DNA of 48,969 bases from Pseudomonadota bacterium. GTDB lineage: Bacteria; Pseudomonadota; Gammaproteobacteria; Steroidobacterales; Steroidobacteraceae. A program made the translations under genes and the position numbers. Position 1 is the first letter of the stretch. The number at the start of each line of letters is the position of its first letter. The notes below the pieces were generated by a model that was not told where the DNA came from, made no database searches, and saw nothing but the letters and a program-made list of their open reading frames with translations. This document shows positions 25,854-34,023 of this stretch, piece after piece. The stretch lies in the NCBI GenBank assembly GCA_003242685.1, contig QGVD01000020.1, positions 1-48,969 of the forward strand, given 5' to 3'.

Positions 25854-26525
25854 GTGAGCGATCGAATCCGATACTGCGCCTACTGCGGAAGCTCTCTCGC
25901 CGGAGAGTCATCCGGAGGCCGCGCGGACGGTGTCGTCCGATGCGCGAGCTGCGGCACCGCCGTCGCCCGGTCACGGTTCTACGACGGGCCCGCGGTGCTC
26001 GTTCTCGTCGCCGTGTTCGCCGAGGACCGCATTCTTCTGCACCGGCGCGGGCTGCCGCCCTATCAGGGTCAGTGGGCGCCGCCAGGGGGCTTCGTGGAAC
26101 GCGGAGAATCTCTGGAAGCGGCGGCGATCCGTGAAGTGTGGGAGGAAGCGCGCGTCAGCCTCGAGCCCAGTCAACTCATTCCGTGCGCGGCGATCAGCCT
26201 GCCGGAGCTGAACCAGATCCATCAGGGATTCATCGCACGTCTGCCGGCGGTGGTACCGGCCCGCGCGTCGCCTCCGGAATCGCTCGAGGTCGGCTGGTTC
26301 ACCGAAAGCGAGTGCCGCGAGATCGACAACTGGGCGCCGGCGGCGTGCATCGACACGGCGATTCAGTTCGAGTTCTTCCGCGCGCGCACCTTCGGCTTCA
26401 TCCAGCAGAACGACGAGTTCCTGCGCATCATCGGCGCCGACGGCCTGAGATACGTGCGGGGCGGAAGCTCCGCCGCTCAGCTCTCCGGCAGCGGCACGAA
26501 GGAACCGAACTTCCGCGCAAAGTAG
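25854..26525 (+). CDS. Zinc-ribbon NUDIX hydrolase
   Basis: 223 residues. The N-terminal zinc ribbon uses C8, C11, C30 and C33 (CAYC...CASC). The Nudix box at about 79-101, GFVERGESLEAAAIREVWEEARV, matches G-x5-E-x7-REVxEE with R where a G is usual. Such enzymes hydrolyse nucleoside diphosphate derivatives such as NADH, ADP-ribose, FAD or CoA. In this cluster a cofactor or acyl-CoA housekeeping role is possible. The GTG at 25854 is chosen because it begins directly before the zinc ribbon; the GTG at 25782 would lie almost inside the hydrolase promoter. Its 3' end overlaps the convergent flavin reductase gene by 49 bases. Confidence 0.85.
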   Translation: MSDRIRYCAYCGSSLAGESSGGRADGVVRCASCGTAVARSRFYDGPAVLVLVAVFAEDRILLHRRGLPPYQGQWAPPGGFVERGESLEAAAIREVWEEARVSLEPSQLIPCAAISLPELNQIHQGFIARLPAVVPARASPPESLEVGWFTESECREIDNWAPAACIDTAIQFEFFRARTFGFIQQNDEFLRIIGADGLRYVRGGSSAAQLSGSGTKEPNFRAK

Positions 26526-26971
26526 AGCAGAGGTTCGCCCTCGCGGGGACGCGCCGCTTCCACCAGACCGACCACGATGGCGTGGTCGCCGCTGGCGAAG
26601 ATCTCGTGGGTCCGGCACTCGACCTGCACGAGCGCATCCGCGATGAGCGGCACGCGCAGCACCTGGCCCCGATCGAATCGCGTGTTCGCGTTCTTGTCCA
26701 CGCCCTTCGTGGCGAATCGTCGCGCGATTTCCGTCTGGTGGACGGTGAGGAGACTCACGCCGAACGCCTCGCTCGTGGTGAGCGCCGGATAGCAGCTGGC
26801 ATCGTGCTGGATGGCGAACATCACCAGCGGCGGATCGAAGGACAGGGTGACGAACGACGAAACCGTGAGGCCCACCACCCTGTCGCTCGCACCGTCGAAC
26901 GCCGTGACGATGGAAACCGCGCCGGCTGCGGACCGTCCGATGTGCCTGTAGACCTCTCCGCTGACTGGCAA
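26477..26971 (-). CDS. Flavin reductase (HpaC/FMN-binding split-barrel family)
   Basis: 164 residues with the family's opening (YRHIGRSAAGAVSIVTA), FMN-binding GLTVSSFVTLSFDPPLVMFAIQ, and a histidine in ASGDHAIVVGLVEA. It reduces FMN or FAD with NAD(P)H and supplies it to a flavin monooxygenase; the obvious partner is the luciferase-like enzyme at 31415. The start is a TTG at 26971 with GGAG nine bases upstream; no ATG or GTG fits. It is divergent from an MFS gene, and an island box lies 52 bases upstream. Confidence 0.87.
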   Translation of the reverse strand: MPVSGEVYRHIGRSAAGAVSIVTAFDGASDRVVGLTVSSFVTLSFDPPLVMFAIQHDASCYPALTTSEAFGVSLLTVHQTEIARRFATKGVDKNANTRFDRGQVLRVPLIADALVQVECRTHEIFASGDHAIVVGLVEAARPREGEPLLYFARKFGSFVPLPES

Positions 26972-27023
26972 ACCCGTCTCCGGATGTGATGACTGCCGGG
27001 AAGTATGTGGGGCGGCGTCCGGA

Positions 27024-27042
27024 CAAAATAGTGTCGTAGATG
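27024..27042 (-). promoter_or_regulatory. Island box copy D, toward the flavin reductase
   Basis: On the minus strand: CATCTACGAC-ACTATTTTG. The ACTATTTT half is intact and the AATT half is degenerate. It ends 52 bases before the TTG start. Confidence 0.55.
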
Positions 27043-27072
27043 CGCGCCGGTCCGACGGGGTACGTCCCCTGG

Positions 27073-27091
27073 AAATGCTTGTACTATATTC
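27073..27091 (+). promoter_or_regulatory. Island box copy F, toward the second MFS gene
   Basis: AAATGCTTGT-ACTATATTC, ending 64 bases before the MFS ATG. TATATT is a good -10 hexamer. Confidence 0.55.
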
Positions 27092-27155
27092 GCCCGCGCC
27101 TCTGCCGTTAGAGTCCGCGAATGCATCGTCCTGCCCCAGCGGTACCGGATTTCGG

Positions 27156-28607
27156 ATGAGCACCGAGCAGAGGCTCGTCATCGGGCAGACCGCCGATGCC
27201 GGCGCGGCAGCCACCCCTTCGGTCGACGACCATCCGCTGCTCTCGCGCCGCTACAAGACCTGGCTCGTCTTCGTACTGCTCGTCGCCAGCACCTTCAACT
27301 TCGCGGACCGCGCGATCGTCTCCGTGCTGGCCCAGCCCATCAAGGAAGACCTGGGGCTCACGGACACACACCTCGGAATGCTCCAGGGCGTGGGATTCGC
27401 GATCCTGTACTCGATCCTGGGCGTTCCCCTCGGCTGGCTCGCAGAGCGCATCAGCCGCAAGGGGCTGATCGCCGCATGCTTCGCCGCCTGGTCGTTCATG
27501 ACGGCGGCCTGCGGCATGGCCACCAGCTTCATCACATTGCTGCTGGCCCGTGTCGGCGTGGGAATCGGTGAAGCGGGATTCCAGCCTGCGAGCGCGTCAC
27601 TGCTCGCCGACCACTTCAAGGCGAACCGCCGCGCCTCCGTGCTCGCGATCGTGATGCTCGGATCGCCGATCGGTTTCCTTCTCGGTCAGTCGGTGGGCGG
27701 ATGGGTCGCGGCGGAATGGAACTGGCGGGTCGCGTTCTACGCGCTCGGAGTGCCCGGCATCATCGCTGCGGCGATCGTCTGGTTCACACTGCGTGAGCCT
27801 CCCCGAGGGCTCGCCGAAGGTTCCGTCAGCAAGGCGAAGCCGCCGCGCCTGCTCGAGGTCATCCGGCACCTGTGGTCGATGCAGACCTTCCGACATCTCC
27901 TGTTCGGTTCCACGATCGCCGGCTTCGCGCTCAATGCTGTCGCCCATTTCGTCCTGCCCTTCTATCTGCGGGGCTTCGGGCTGTCGATCGCGCTCGTGGG
28001 TGCGCTGTTCGGCATGGTGGCCTTCACGTCGAACGGCATCGGCATGCTGCTGGGAGGCTTCGGCTTCGACCGGCTCTCGCGGCGCGATCCGCGCTGGTCA
28101 CTCTGGGGACCCGCGGTCATGCTCGTCCTTGCGGTGCCGCTCTACTGTGGCGCCTTCGCGACCCGGAATCCCTGGACCTCCATGGCTTTCATCTGGTTCG
28201 CGAATCTCGTGCTCATCTCCTACTTCGCGCCCACTGCGGCGACGATGCAGAACATCGTCGGCCCGAGAATGCGCGCCACGACGGCCGCGCTGACGGCCGT
28301 CGTGGCCGGCATCTTCGGTGCGGGACTCGGCCCGACGCTGCTCGGGATCGCGAGCGACTGGTTCGCCACGCGGGCGTTCGAGCTCGGCGACTTCATCGCG
28401 AGCTGTCCGGGAGGGCGCGCGCCGCCGGGAGCCGGAGAAGCGCTGGATGGCGCGTGTCGTGCCGCGTCGACGGAAGGTCTGCGGCACGCCCTGATTGCCG
28501 TGCAGGTCTTCTTCGTATGGGCGGCGGCTCACTATGTGCTGGCGGCACGGACGCTGAGACAGCACCTGTTCGTACCGTCCGCCCCTCCTGCCACTCAGGG
28601 AGCGTGA
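27156..28607 (+). CDS. MFS transporter
   Basis: 483 residues with about 12 transmembrane helices. Features are NFADRAIVSVLAQPIKEDLGL after helix 1, the loop 2-3 motif GWLAERISRKG, and RVGVGIGEAGFQPAS in helix 4, all typical of spinster/ACS-like MFS carriers in aromatic or steroid clusters. An insert near the C-terminus holds two cysteines (SCPGGRAPPG...DGAC). The ATG at 27156 is preferred to the open frame from 27075, which would start inside the promoter box. It ends 28 bases before the convergent GntR-type gene. Confidence 0.9.
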   Translation: MSTEQRLVIGQTADAGAAATPSVDDHPLLSRRYKTWLVFVLLVASTFNFADRAIVSVLAQPIKEDLGLTDTHLGMLQGVGFAILYSILGVPLGWLAERISRKGLIAACFAAWSFMTAACGMATSFITLLLARVGVGIGEAGFQPASASLLADHFKANRRASVLAIVMLGSPIGFLLGQSVGGWVAAEWNWRVAFYALGVPGIIAAAIVWFTLREPPRGLAEGSVSKAKPPRLLEVIRHLWSMQTFRHLLFGSTIAGFALNAVAHFVLPFYLRGFGLSIALVGALFGMVAFTSNGIGMLLGGFGFDRLSRRDPRWSLWGPAVMLVLAVPLYCGAFATRNPWTSMAFIWFANLVLISYFAPTAATMQNIVGPRMRATTAALTAVVAGIFGAGLGPTLLGIASDWFATRAFELGDFIASCPGGRAPPGAGEALDGACRAASTEGLRHALIAVQVFFVWAAAHYVLAARTLRQHLFVPSAPPATQGA

Positions 28608-28635
28608 GTCGAGGGAGAGAGTCGCGCAGGCGGGA

Positions 28636-30072
28636 TCAGATGGGCCGGCGGAGGCTCATCTCCAGCATGAGCGCGGAGGACTCCGCCTTGGCCCACTCGA
28701 GCGCCGAAGCATCGCCCACGGGCACCCGATCGAGCAGCCGGCGGATGAGCCTGAAGTAGCTCTCCTGCGCGCTCGCCGGCAGCGTCAGCGCGAGCGACTG
28801 ACGGAACCGCGCCTCGTATGCCACGAGGCATCGCGAGAAGAGATCGATGATCGGGCTGTTGGCCGCGCGGGACACACACTGCACGAGACTCAGGAGATCG
28901 TAGCGGTCGAACGGATCGCGTGACTCCACGCGCGCGAGCGCGGCCTCGAGCGCCCGCCGCTCGTCGGCGTCCGCACGGATGACCGCGAGCGCCGGGACGA
29001 AGCAGTTGATCTGGAAAAGGATGGTGCCCGCCGTCCAGGGATCCATCTTTTCCGCGATGAGATAGGCGAGCATCAGCCGGATGGCGCCTGAGGCACGCAG
29101 GCCTCGAACGATGAGCCCGTTCCCGCGGCCGCGGCGGCATTCCACGAGCCCGCTGTCCTGGAGCAGACGCACGGCCTGTCGCAGCGTCAGCCGGCTGACG
29201 CGGAAGCGCTCGCAGAGTTCCCACTCCGATCCGAGTCGCATGCCTGCCCTGCCGCTGCTCGCGATCTCGGCCGCGAGCGTGCGCGCAATCGATGCGGCGA
29301 GCGTTTCGCCCGCGGCCTGCAGGCGCGACGCGGCGATCGCCACCGGAACCGACGGCGGCCGCTCGACGAGATGCTCGGCGAGCTCGCGGTGCGCCTGCGC
29401 TGCGGCGGCGACTGCCGCATCGGCATCGCCCCTGCGGAGCGCTTCGACCATCGCGCTCTCGACCGAAGCCCGCGGGAAAGCGCCCGATGGCTGCGCCGGA
29501 TCCGAACGCGCGAAATCGAGCGTGAGATCGTTGAGACATTCGACGAAGAGCTGCAGCACGGGCTCGGCGGCGAGCCTGGCGATTTCCGTGCGCACCGCGA
29601 GCATGCCGGCCAGATCGCCCGCTCTGCCCGCGGCCTCGAGACGCAGGGCGGCGGTGTCGACGCGATTTGCCGCCGCGAGCCGTGCGGCCATGAGATCGAC
29701 CGCCTCGCGGGCATCGAGGAGTTGATGGAGTCTGAGGCCGGCGGCGCGGAAGTAATCCGCGAGCTGCCTGCCGATCGTTTCCGGCCTCGGCCTCGTGAGC
29801 ACGAAGCCCCCGCACGGACCCGGTCTCAGTCTCCCGAGTCCGCGCCTCTCCAGAAGGCCGAGTGCTTCCCGTGCGACCGACCGGCCCACGCGATAACGCT
29901 GACACAGCTCGCGAACGGAGCCGAGGGAGCCGCCGGGAGGAAGATTGCGCGCGGCGATGTCGTCCTCAATACGGCGCGCCAGCTCCTCAGCGAGCCGCGA
30001 TGCCGTCTCCCCTTCACTCGCGGAGGTTATGTAGATACGTTCCGCCGCGTCCACACCGCTTCTATACCCCAA
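28636..30072 (-). CDS. Tandem GntR/FCD (FadR-type) transcription regulator
   Basis: 478 residues made of two GntR winged helix-turn-helix units, each followed by an all-helical FCD effector domain. Unit 1 has its HTH at about 30-95 (SVRELCQRYRVGRSVAREAL); unit 2 at about 270-325 (SEWELCERFRVSRLTLRQAV). A normal FadR-type protein has one of each and is about 230-250 residues, so this is an internal duplication or fusion. One chain could bind two half-sites and two ligands. It is the only regulator in the island and thus the best candidate for the AATT-N6-ACTATTTTC boxes. The start is uncertain: TTG at 30072 or GTG at 30054. Confidence 0.88.
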   Translation of the reverse strand: MGYRSGVDAAERIYITSASEGETASRLAEELARRIEDDIAARNLPPGGSLGSVRELCQRYRVGRSVAREALGLLERRGLGRLRPGPCGGFVLTRPRPETIGRQLADYFRAAGLRLHQLLDAREAVDLMAARLAAANRVDTAALRLEAAGRAGDLAGMLAVRTEIARLAAEPVLQLFVECLNDLTLDFARSDPAQPSGAFPRASVESAMVEALRRGDADAAVAAAAQAHRELAEHLVERPPSVPVAIAASRLQAAGETLAASIARTLAAEIASSGRAGMRLGSEWELCERFRVSRLTLRQAVRLLQDSGLVECRRGRGNGLIVRGLRASGAIRLMLAYLIAEKMDPWTAGTILFQINCFVPALAVIRADADERRALEAALARVESRDPFDRYDLLSLVQCVSRAANSPIIDLFSRCLVAYEARFRQSLALTLPASAQESYFRLIRRLLDRVPVGDASALEWAKAESSALMLEMSLRRPI

Positions 30073-30082
30073 CTGCGGAGCG

Positions 30083-30118
30083 AAAAAAAAGCGCCCCTCG
30101 GAGGAACACCCGGGGCGC
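30083..30118 (-). terminator. Intrinsic terminator just upstream of the tandem GntR gene
   Basis: Read on the minus strand, GCGCCCC (30118-30112) pairs with GGGGCGC (30097-30091) across a 14-base loop and runs into eight T residues. It ends about ten bases before the regulator's start codon, so any transcript begun further upstream would stop before the gene. It could be an attenuator, or shield the gene from antisense readthrough. Confidence 0.75.
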
Positions 30119-30155
30119 GGCTCCCGCCCGCCGCCGCCTGTAAGGGAAAGCCCTC

Positions 30156-30174
30156 AATTCTGGCCACTATTTTC
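30156..30174 (+). promoter_or_regulatory. Island box copy E, toward the CmcJ-like operon
   Basis: AATTCTGGCC-ACTATTTTC, ending 64 bases before the GTG of the oxygenase gene. Confidence 0.65.
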
Positions 30175-30238
30175 GCCGCGGGTCCGTGACCCAGAATCGA
30201 TCCGGAGACAACGCCAGGGCGAGGACGGGAGGCACAGG

Positions 30239-31048
30239 GTGACGAGCGCAGCGGCAGAGAAGAGCTCAGAGCTCACTCACGTGAATTCCTTCATCCGCTA
30301 TTCCGGCCGGGATGCGGAAGGAGGATTCATCAGGGCCAACGGCGATTACTCGTTCAGCATGGAGGATCACCCGGCGATCGTGCGCAACGCGCGGCTCGAG
30401 AAGATCGACTTCGCGACGCACGGATTCACCCTGGTGAAACACAGGACGGAGGCCAACTTCGACGACCCGGCCGACATCGAGCGCCGCTACTACCCCGAAG
30501 CGTGCCGGATCGTGAAGGAGTTGACGGGTGCGTCGGAAGTGTTCGCCTTTCTCGGCATCCGCCGTGGCGGCGAGTCGAACGCCGGCGGCGGGCCTGCACT
30601 GAGCGCACACGTCGACTTCAACGAGGCCGCGCTGCGCGGCTGGGTTGCGCGGCTCGCGCCGGACCGCGCGGAGACTCTGCTCAGGAAGCGCCTCGTCAAC
30701 ATCAATCTGTGGCGCCCGCTGCGTCCCGTCGAGAACTACCCGCTCGCGGTGTGCGACGCACGCAGCGTGGACAAGAGTGATTTCATGACCGTGCGCTTCG
30801 GAGAGGGCGGCCAGACGGCGTCGCTCGCGGAAACCGCCGGCGGCCTCAACGTCGCGTTCAATCCGAAGCACCGCTGGTATTACTACCCGAACATGCAGCC
30901 GGACGAGATTCTCGTGTTCAGGCTGTTCGATACCGGCGATCCGGAATGGCACATGACCGCGCACACTGCGTTCGAGGATCCGACGTCGCGGCCCGGATCG
31001 CCGCCGCGCGAGAGCTTCGAGCTGCGCACGGTAGCGATCTTCGACTGA
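30239..31048 (+). CDS. CmcJ/NvfI/AsaB-like Fe/2-oxoglutarate-type oxygenase
   Basis: 269 residues resembling the CmcJ/NvfI/AsaB family. Landmarks are AHVDFNEAAL (H124 and D126, likely iron ligands), VNINLWRPLRPVENYPLAVCDARSV, WYYYPNMQPDEILVF and HTAFEDP (H242, third ligand) followed by RESFELR. Known members act in cephamycin (CmcJ) and fungal meroterpenoid (NvfI) oxidation; here it is probably catabolic with an unknown substrate. GTG start with GGGAGG seven bases upstream. It heads an operon with the YciI-like and luciferase-like genes, with gaps of 12 and 24 bases. Confidence 0.8.
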   Translation: MTSAAAEKSSELTHVNSFIRYSGRDAEGGFIRANGDYSFSMEDHPAIVRNARLEKIDFATHGFTLVKHRTEANFDDPADIERRYYPEACRIVKELTGASEVFAFLGIRRGGESNAGGGPALSAHVDFNEAALRGWVARLAPDRAETLLRKRLVNINLWRPLRPVENYPLAVCDARSVDKSDFMTVRFGEGGQTASLAETAGGLNVAFNPKHRWYYYPNMQPDEILVFRLFDTGDPEWHMTAHTAFEDPTSRPGSPPRESFELRTVAIFD

Positions 31049-31060
31049 GGCTGCATCGAC

Positions 31061-31390
31061 ATGAAACGCACATTCGCCGCGCTCGTCGAGCGCTCGTCGA
31101 GCTGGGAGCCGGGCAAGCCGCCGCAGGAGCAGTCCGGCTTCGACCAGCACGCGAAGTACATGGGCAGCCTCGAGGCTGAAGGATTCATCGTCTTCGCCGG
31201 TCTCATGCCGAAGAGCGGCGACGTCCTGTTCATCTTCGAGGCGGAGAGCGAGAACGAGATCCGTCAGCGTCTCAGCCAGGACCCGTGGCAGAAGGACGGA
31301 CACGTGCGCCTCGTTCGCGTCGAGGAAATCGCGATTCGCACCGCCGCGCTGCAGCCGACAGGACCCGGCGCGGCCCCTTCCTCCAGATAA
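31061..31390 (+). CDS. YciI-like ferredoxin-fold protein
   Basis: 109 residues, mostly one dimeric alpha/beta-barrel domain with the YciI pattern FDQHAKYMGSLEAEGFIVFAGLM, where the histidine and following loop are conserved in the family. Members include dehalogenase- and muconolactone-isomerase-like proteins, but most have no known reaction. Its place between two oxygenase genes suggests it acts on, or protects, a reactive intermediate. A flexible tail of about 15 residues rich in proline and alanine ends the protein. Confidence 0.78.
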   Translation: MKRTFAALVERSSSWEPGKPPQEQSGFDQHAKYMGSLEAEGFIVFAGLMPKSGDVLFIFEAESENEIRQRLSQDPWQKDGHVRLVRVEEIAIRTAALQPTGPGAAPSSR

Positions 31391-31414
31391 GGACCGCTAG
31401 CCGGAGCCCACGAC

Positions 31415-32611
31415 ATGAAGGTATTCGTCTTCGACTGGCTCGCCTACTCCGAGAACGTCGACAAGTTCCGTGTGAACGGCGAGATGCCGCGCCTCGGCAG
31501 GAAGCACTTCAATCCGCAGGCCGCGGTCGATACGTACGCGAACCATCTCCAGGCATGGACGGAGCTCGAGCGCGAGGGCTTCGACGGCATCGCCATCAAC
31601 GAGCATCACGGCACGCCGTTCGGGCTCGGCAACTCGCCGAACCTGGTCGCGGCCGCGATCTCGCAGATCACGCAGAAGCTGAAGATCCTGATCTACGCCA
31701 ACCTGCTGCCGCTTCACGAGCCGCTGCGGCTCGCCGAAGAGATCGCGATGCTCGACTGCCTGTCGAACGGGCGTCTGATCTGTGGCGTCGCCCGCGGTGC
31801 GCCGCGCGAGTACAGGATCTTCAACATCCCCATGTCCGAGTCCCGCGGCCGCTTCGAGGAATGCTTCGAAGTGATGCGCCGGGCGTGGACGGAGGACAGC
31901 TTCTCGTTCGAAGGCCGGTACTACTCGTATCAGGACGTGTCGATCTGGCCGCGGCCCGTGCAGCAGCCGTACCCGCCCGTGTGGGTACCGGCGACCGGCT
32001 CGCGCGAAACCATCGAGTGGGCGGCCGCGAACGACGCCGCCATCACTCCGGGCGTGTTCCCCGGTCCGATGCGTGAGGACACGATCCGCTACTACTCGCA
32101 GTGCCTGGCGCGTCACGGGCGGAAGATCACGCCCGATCGCCTGAGCGTGATGATCGAGTGCTACGTGGCGGACTCGAAGGAGCAGGCCGTCAAGGAGTAC
32201 GGGCCCTATCTGATGTACCTCTTCAACACCCTGCTCGCCTATGACCAGGTGACGCAGAACGAGGTGCACAAGAAGGGTTACTACAGCCCGACGGCCTTCC
32301 AGCACCTGCGCCAGGGCATGAAAGGAACGCTCGCCGAGGACGCGACCGTCTTCAACAAGTGGACCATGGAGACGGTGCGCGCGGCGGCCGAGAACATGCC
32401 CATCGGCACGGCCGACGAGGTGGTCGAGCGGATCATCGCGGAGTGCAACGAGGCGGGAGCCAACAACGTTCTGCTCGTGTGCAACCGCGGCGACATGCCG
32501 AAGGACATGTTCGTCAACCAGATCCGCCGCATCGGACGCGAGGTTCTGCCCAGGCTCCAGGCGCACAACGTCACCACTGTGCCGTTCGCGGACGAAGCCG
32601 CGGTTGCCTGA
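31415..32611 (+). CDS. Luciferase-like (LLM) FMNH2-dependent monooxygenase
   Basis: 398 residues of the bacterial luciferase-like fold: YANHLQAWTELEREGFDGIAINEHHG at the N-terminus, LKILIYANLLPLHEPLRLAEEIAMLDCLSNGRL in the barrel, a GVARGAPREY phosphate-binding loop, and PPVWVPATGSRETIEWAA further on. It uses reduced FMN and O2 to oxidise a small organic molecule. The flavin reductase at 26477 is the likely FMNH2 source. The ATG has GGAG ten bases upstream. It is the last gene of the three-gene oxygenase operon and is followed by a strong hairpin. Confidence 0.9.
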   Translation: MKVFVFDWLAYSENVDKFRVNGEMPRLGRKHFNPQAAVDTYANHLQAWTELEREGFDGIAINEHHGTPFGLGNSPNLVAAAISQITQKLKILIYANLLPLHEPLRLAEEIAMLDCLSNGRLICGVARGAPREYRIFNIPMSESRGRFEECFEVMRRAWTEDSFSFEGRYYSYQDVSIWPRPVQQPYPPVWVPATGSRETIEWAAANDAAITPGVFPGPMREDTIRYYSQCLARHGRKITPDRLSVMIECYVADSKEQAVKEYGPYLMYLFNTLLAYDQVTQNEVHKKGYYSPTAFQHLRQGMKGTLAEDATVFNKWTMETVRAAAENMPIGTADEVVERIIAECNEAGANNVLLVCNRGDMPKDMFVNQIRRIGREVLPRLQAHNVTTVPFADEAAVA

Positions 32612-32645
32612 GCGAAAACCGTAAGAATCCCGCCTGAGAAGACGC

Positions 32646-32666
32646 GGGGCCCGGCTCCCGGGCCCC
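32646..32666 (+). terminator. GC-rich hairpin ending the oxygenase operon
   Basis: A perfect nine-base-pair stem GGGGCCCGG / CCGGGCCCC with loop CTC, 34 bases after the stop. There is no T run, so termination may need Rho. Confidence 0.55.
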
Positions 32667-32762
32667 GGCATGTCTGGCGTCTGCGCGCACGGCGCTAGAA
32701 TTACTCGAGAGGCCGCTCCCGGATGCGGGATCTGCCGTCCTTCAGCCAGGAGGTGCAGAAGA

Positions 32763-33821
32763 ATGCGAACGCTGCCTCTCCTCTCCGTGATGACCATGCT
32801 GTGCATCGCAACAGCCGGCGGTGCTGCTGAAGCCGCGGAAAGAACCGGCGCACCGCAGTCTGAGACCGAGGTACAGGTTCCAGCAGGCGTCTACACGCCA
32901 CCGAAGGCCATCAAACTCCACCGCGCGATGGATATCCCATTCAGGGAAATCATTCGGGGCCGGGAGGGATGGGTGCAGTTCAACATGATGATCGACCCCG
33001 ACGGCAGGCCCTACGAGATCGCGATCGTCGATTCGAGCGGAAGCGAAGAGTACGAGAAGGTGGCTCTCGAAGCGATAGAAAGGACCAGATGGGAGCCGGC
33101 AACCTTCGACGGGAAACCGATCCATTCGGCTTACGCCGTCAAATTCAGGTTCGAGGTTTCCGGCCAGCGCGGAGCGCGCCGCGAATTCTCGACGGCGTAT
33201 CGCCGGATGTTGAAGGCGGTGGAAGCCGGCGATCGCCAGCGGGCGGATGAGTGGTTGGCGAAGCTGGAGCCGTTCACCCTCTACGAAGCAGCTTTCAGGA
33301 ACTTCGCGCGGTACGCCTACTACCGCAAGTGGGGCACGGAGGAGGAGCAGCGCGATGCGCTGCTGGCGGCAATCGCGCACGAAACCGGCCCGACGTACCT
33401 GGACAGGAAGACTTTCATCGACGCGTACTCCGCTGCGATGGGCTACGAGCTGAAAGCATCGCGATACGGCAGGGCGCTCGAGATGTGGGAGCACCTGCAG
33501 AAGCTGGGCGCCGAGAAGGTTATCGAGCAGTGGCAGCCTCTCATGGACCAGGTCATCGCGCTGCGCGAGAGCAATCAGCCCGTCTTCCAGACGGAGCGGA
33601 TCACGAAGGGCACATCATGGTATGGGACTCTCTTCCGGAACCGCTTCACGATCCAGGTCGAGAGTGGCCGCGTCGCGGAGATCAAACTGCGCTGCGAGAC
33701 GAAATACCTGCTCTTTCCGTTCGAGCCCGACATCGAATACCGGGTCGGAGGCGCGAATGAGTCCTGCAACATCGAGGTCGTCGGAGATCCGGAGACGACG
33801 TTCAAGCTGATCCACCTCTGA
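32763..33821 (+). CDS. Periplasmic protein with TonB C-terminal-like domain
   Basis: 352 residues. A signal peptide (MRTLPLLSVMTMLCIATAGGAAEA) is followed at about 58-135 by a TonB-C-like fold: GREGWVQFNMMIDPDGRPYEIAIVDSSG and ALEAIERTRWEPATFDGKPI. A helical, TPR-like region (about 140-270) and a C-terminal beta region complete it. Unlike TonB it lacks an N-terminal membrane anchor and a proline-rich linker, so it may be a periplasmic accessory or decoy for receptors rather than an energy transducer. AGGAGGTG decides the ATG at 32763. Confidence 0.72.
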   Translation: MRTLPLLSVMTMLCIATAGGAAEAAERTGAPQSETEVQVPAGVYTPPKAIKLHRAMDIPFREIIRGREGWVQFNMMIDPDGRPYEIAIVDSSGSEEYEKVALEAIERTRWEPATFDGKPIHSAYAVKFRFEVSGQRGARREFSTAYRRMLKAVEAGDRQRADEWLAKLEPFTLYEAAFRNFARYAYYRKWGTEEEQRDALLAAIAHETGPTYLDRKTFIDAYSAAMGYELKASRYGRALEMWEHLQKLGAEKVIEQWQPLMDQVIALRESNQPVFQTERITKGTSWYGTLFRNRFTIQVESGRVAEIKLRCETKYLLFPFEPDIEYRVGGANESCNIEVVGDPETTFKLIHL

Positions 33822-33860
33822 CACTCCGCCGCGCTGCTCGCGCACGCGCGCGATTCCATC

Positions 33861-33935
33861 TGTCCGGCGGGCGGAGTGTCCGCGCGGACACGTGCCGAGC
33901 GGACAGTCGGACACGAGCGGACACCGACGCGTCCG
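33861..33935. promoter_or_regulatory. Enhancer-like array of TGTCCGC/GCGGACA half-sites
   Basis: It contains a perfect 16-base palindrome, GTGTCCGCGCGGACAC (33876-33891), then direct copies of CGGACA at 33900, 33908 and 33918, and flanking inverted halves at 33861 and 33931. The array lies 90-165 bases upstream of the -24/-12 element, the usual place for sites of a sigma-54 activator. Confidence 0.65.
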
Positions 33936-34023
33936 CGCACTCGCTCATCCGAGCGAGCGCACCACACGCGTAAGCCACTGAATCACAAAGAGAAGATCGC
34001 GTGGACCGGAAGCGCGCGGCCGC

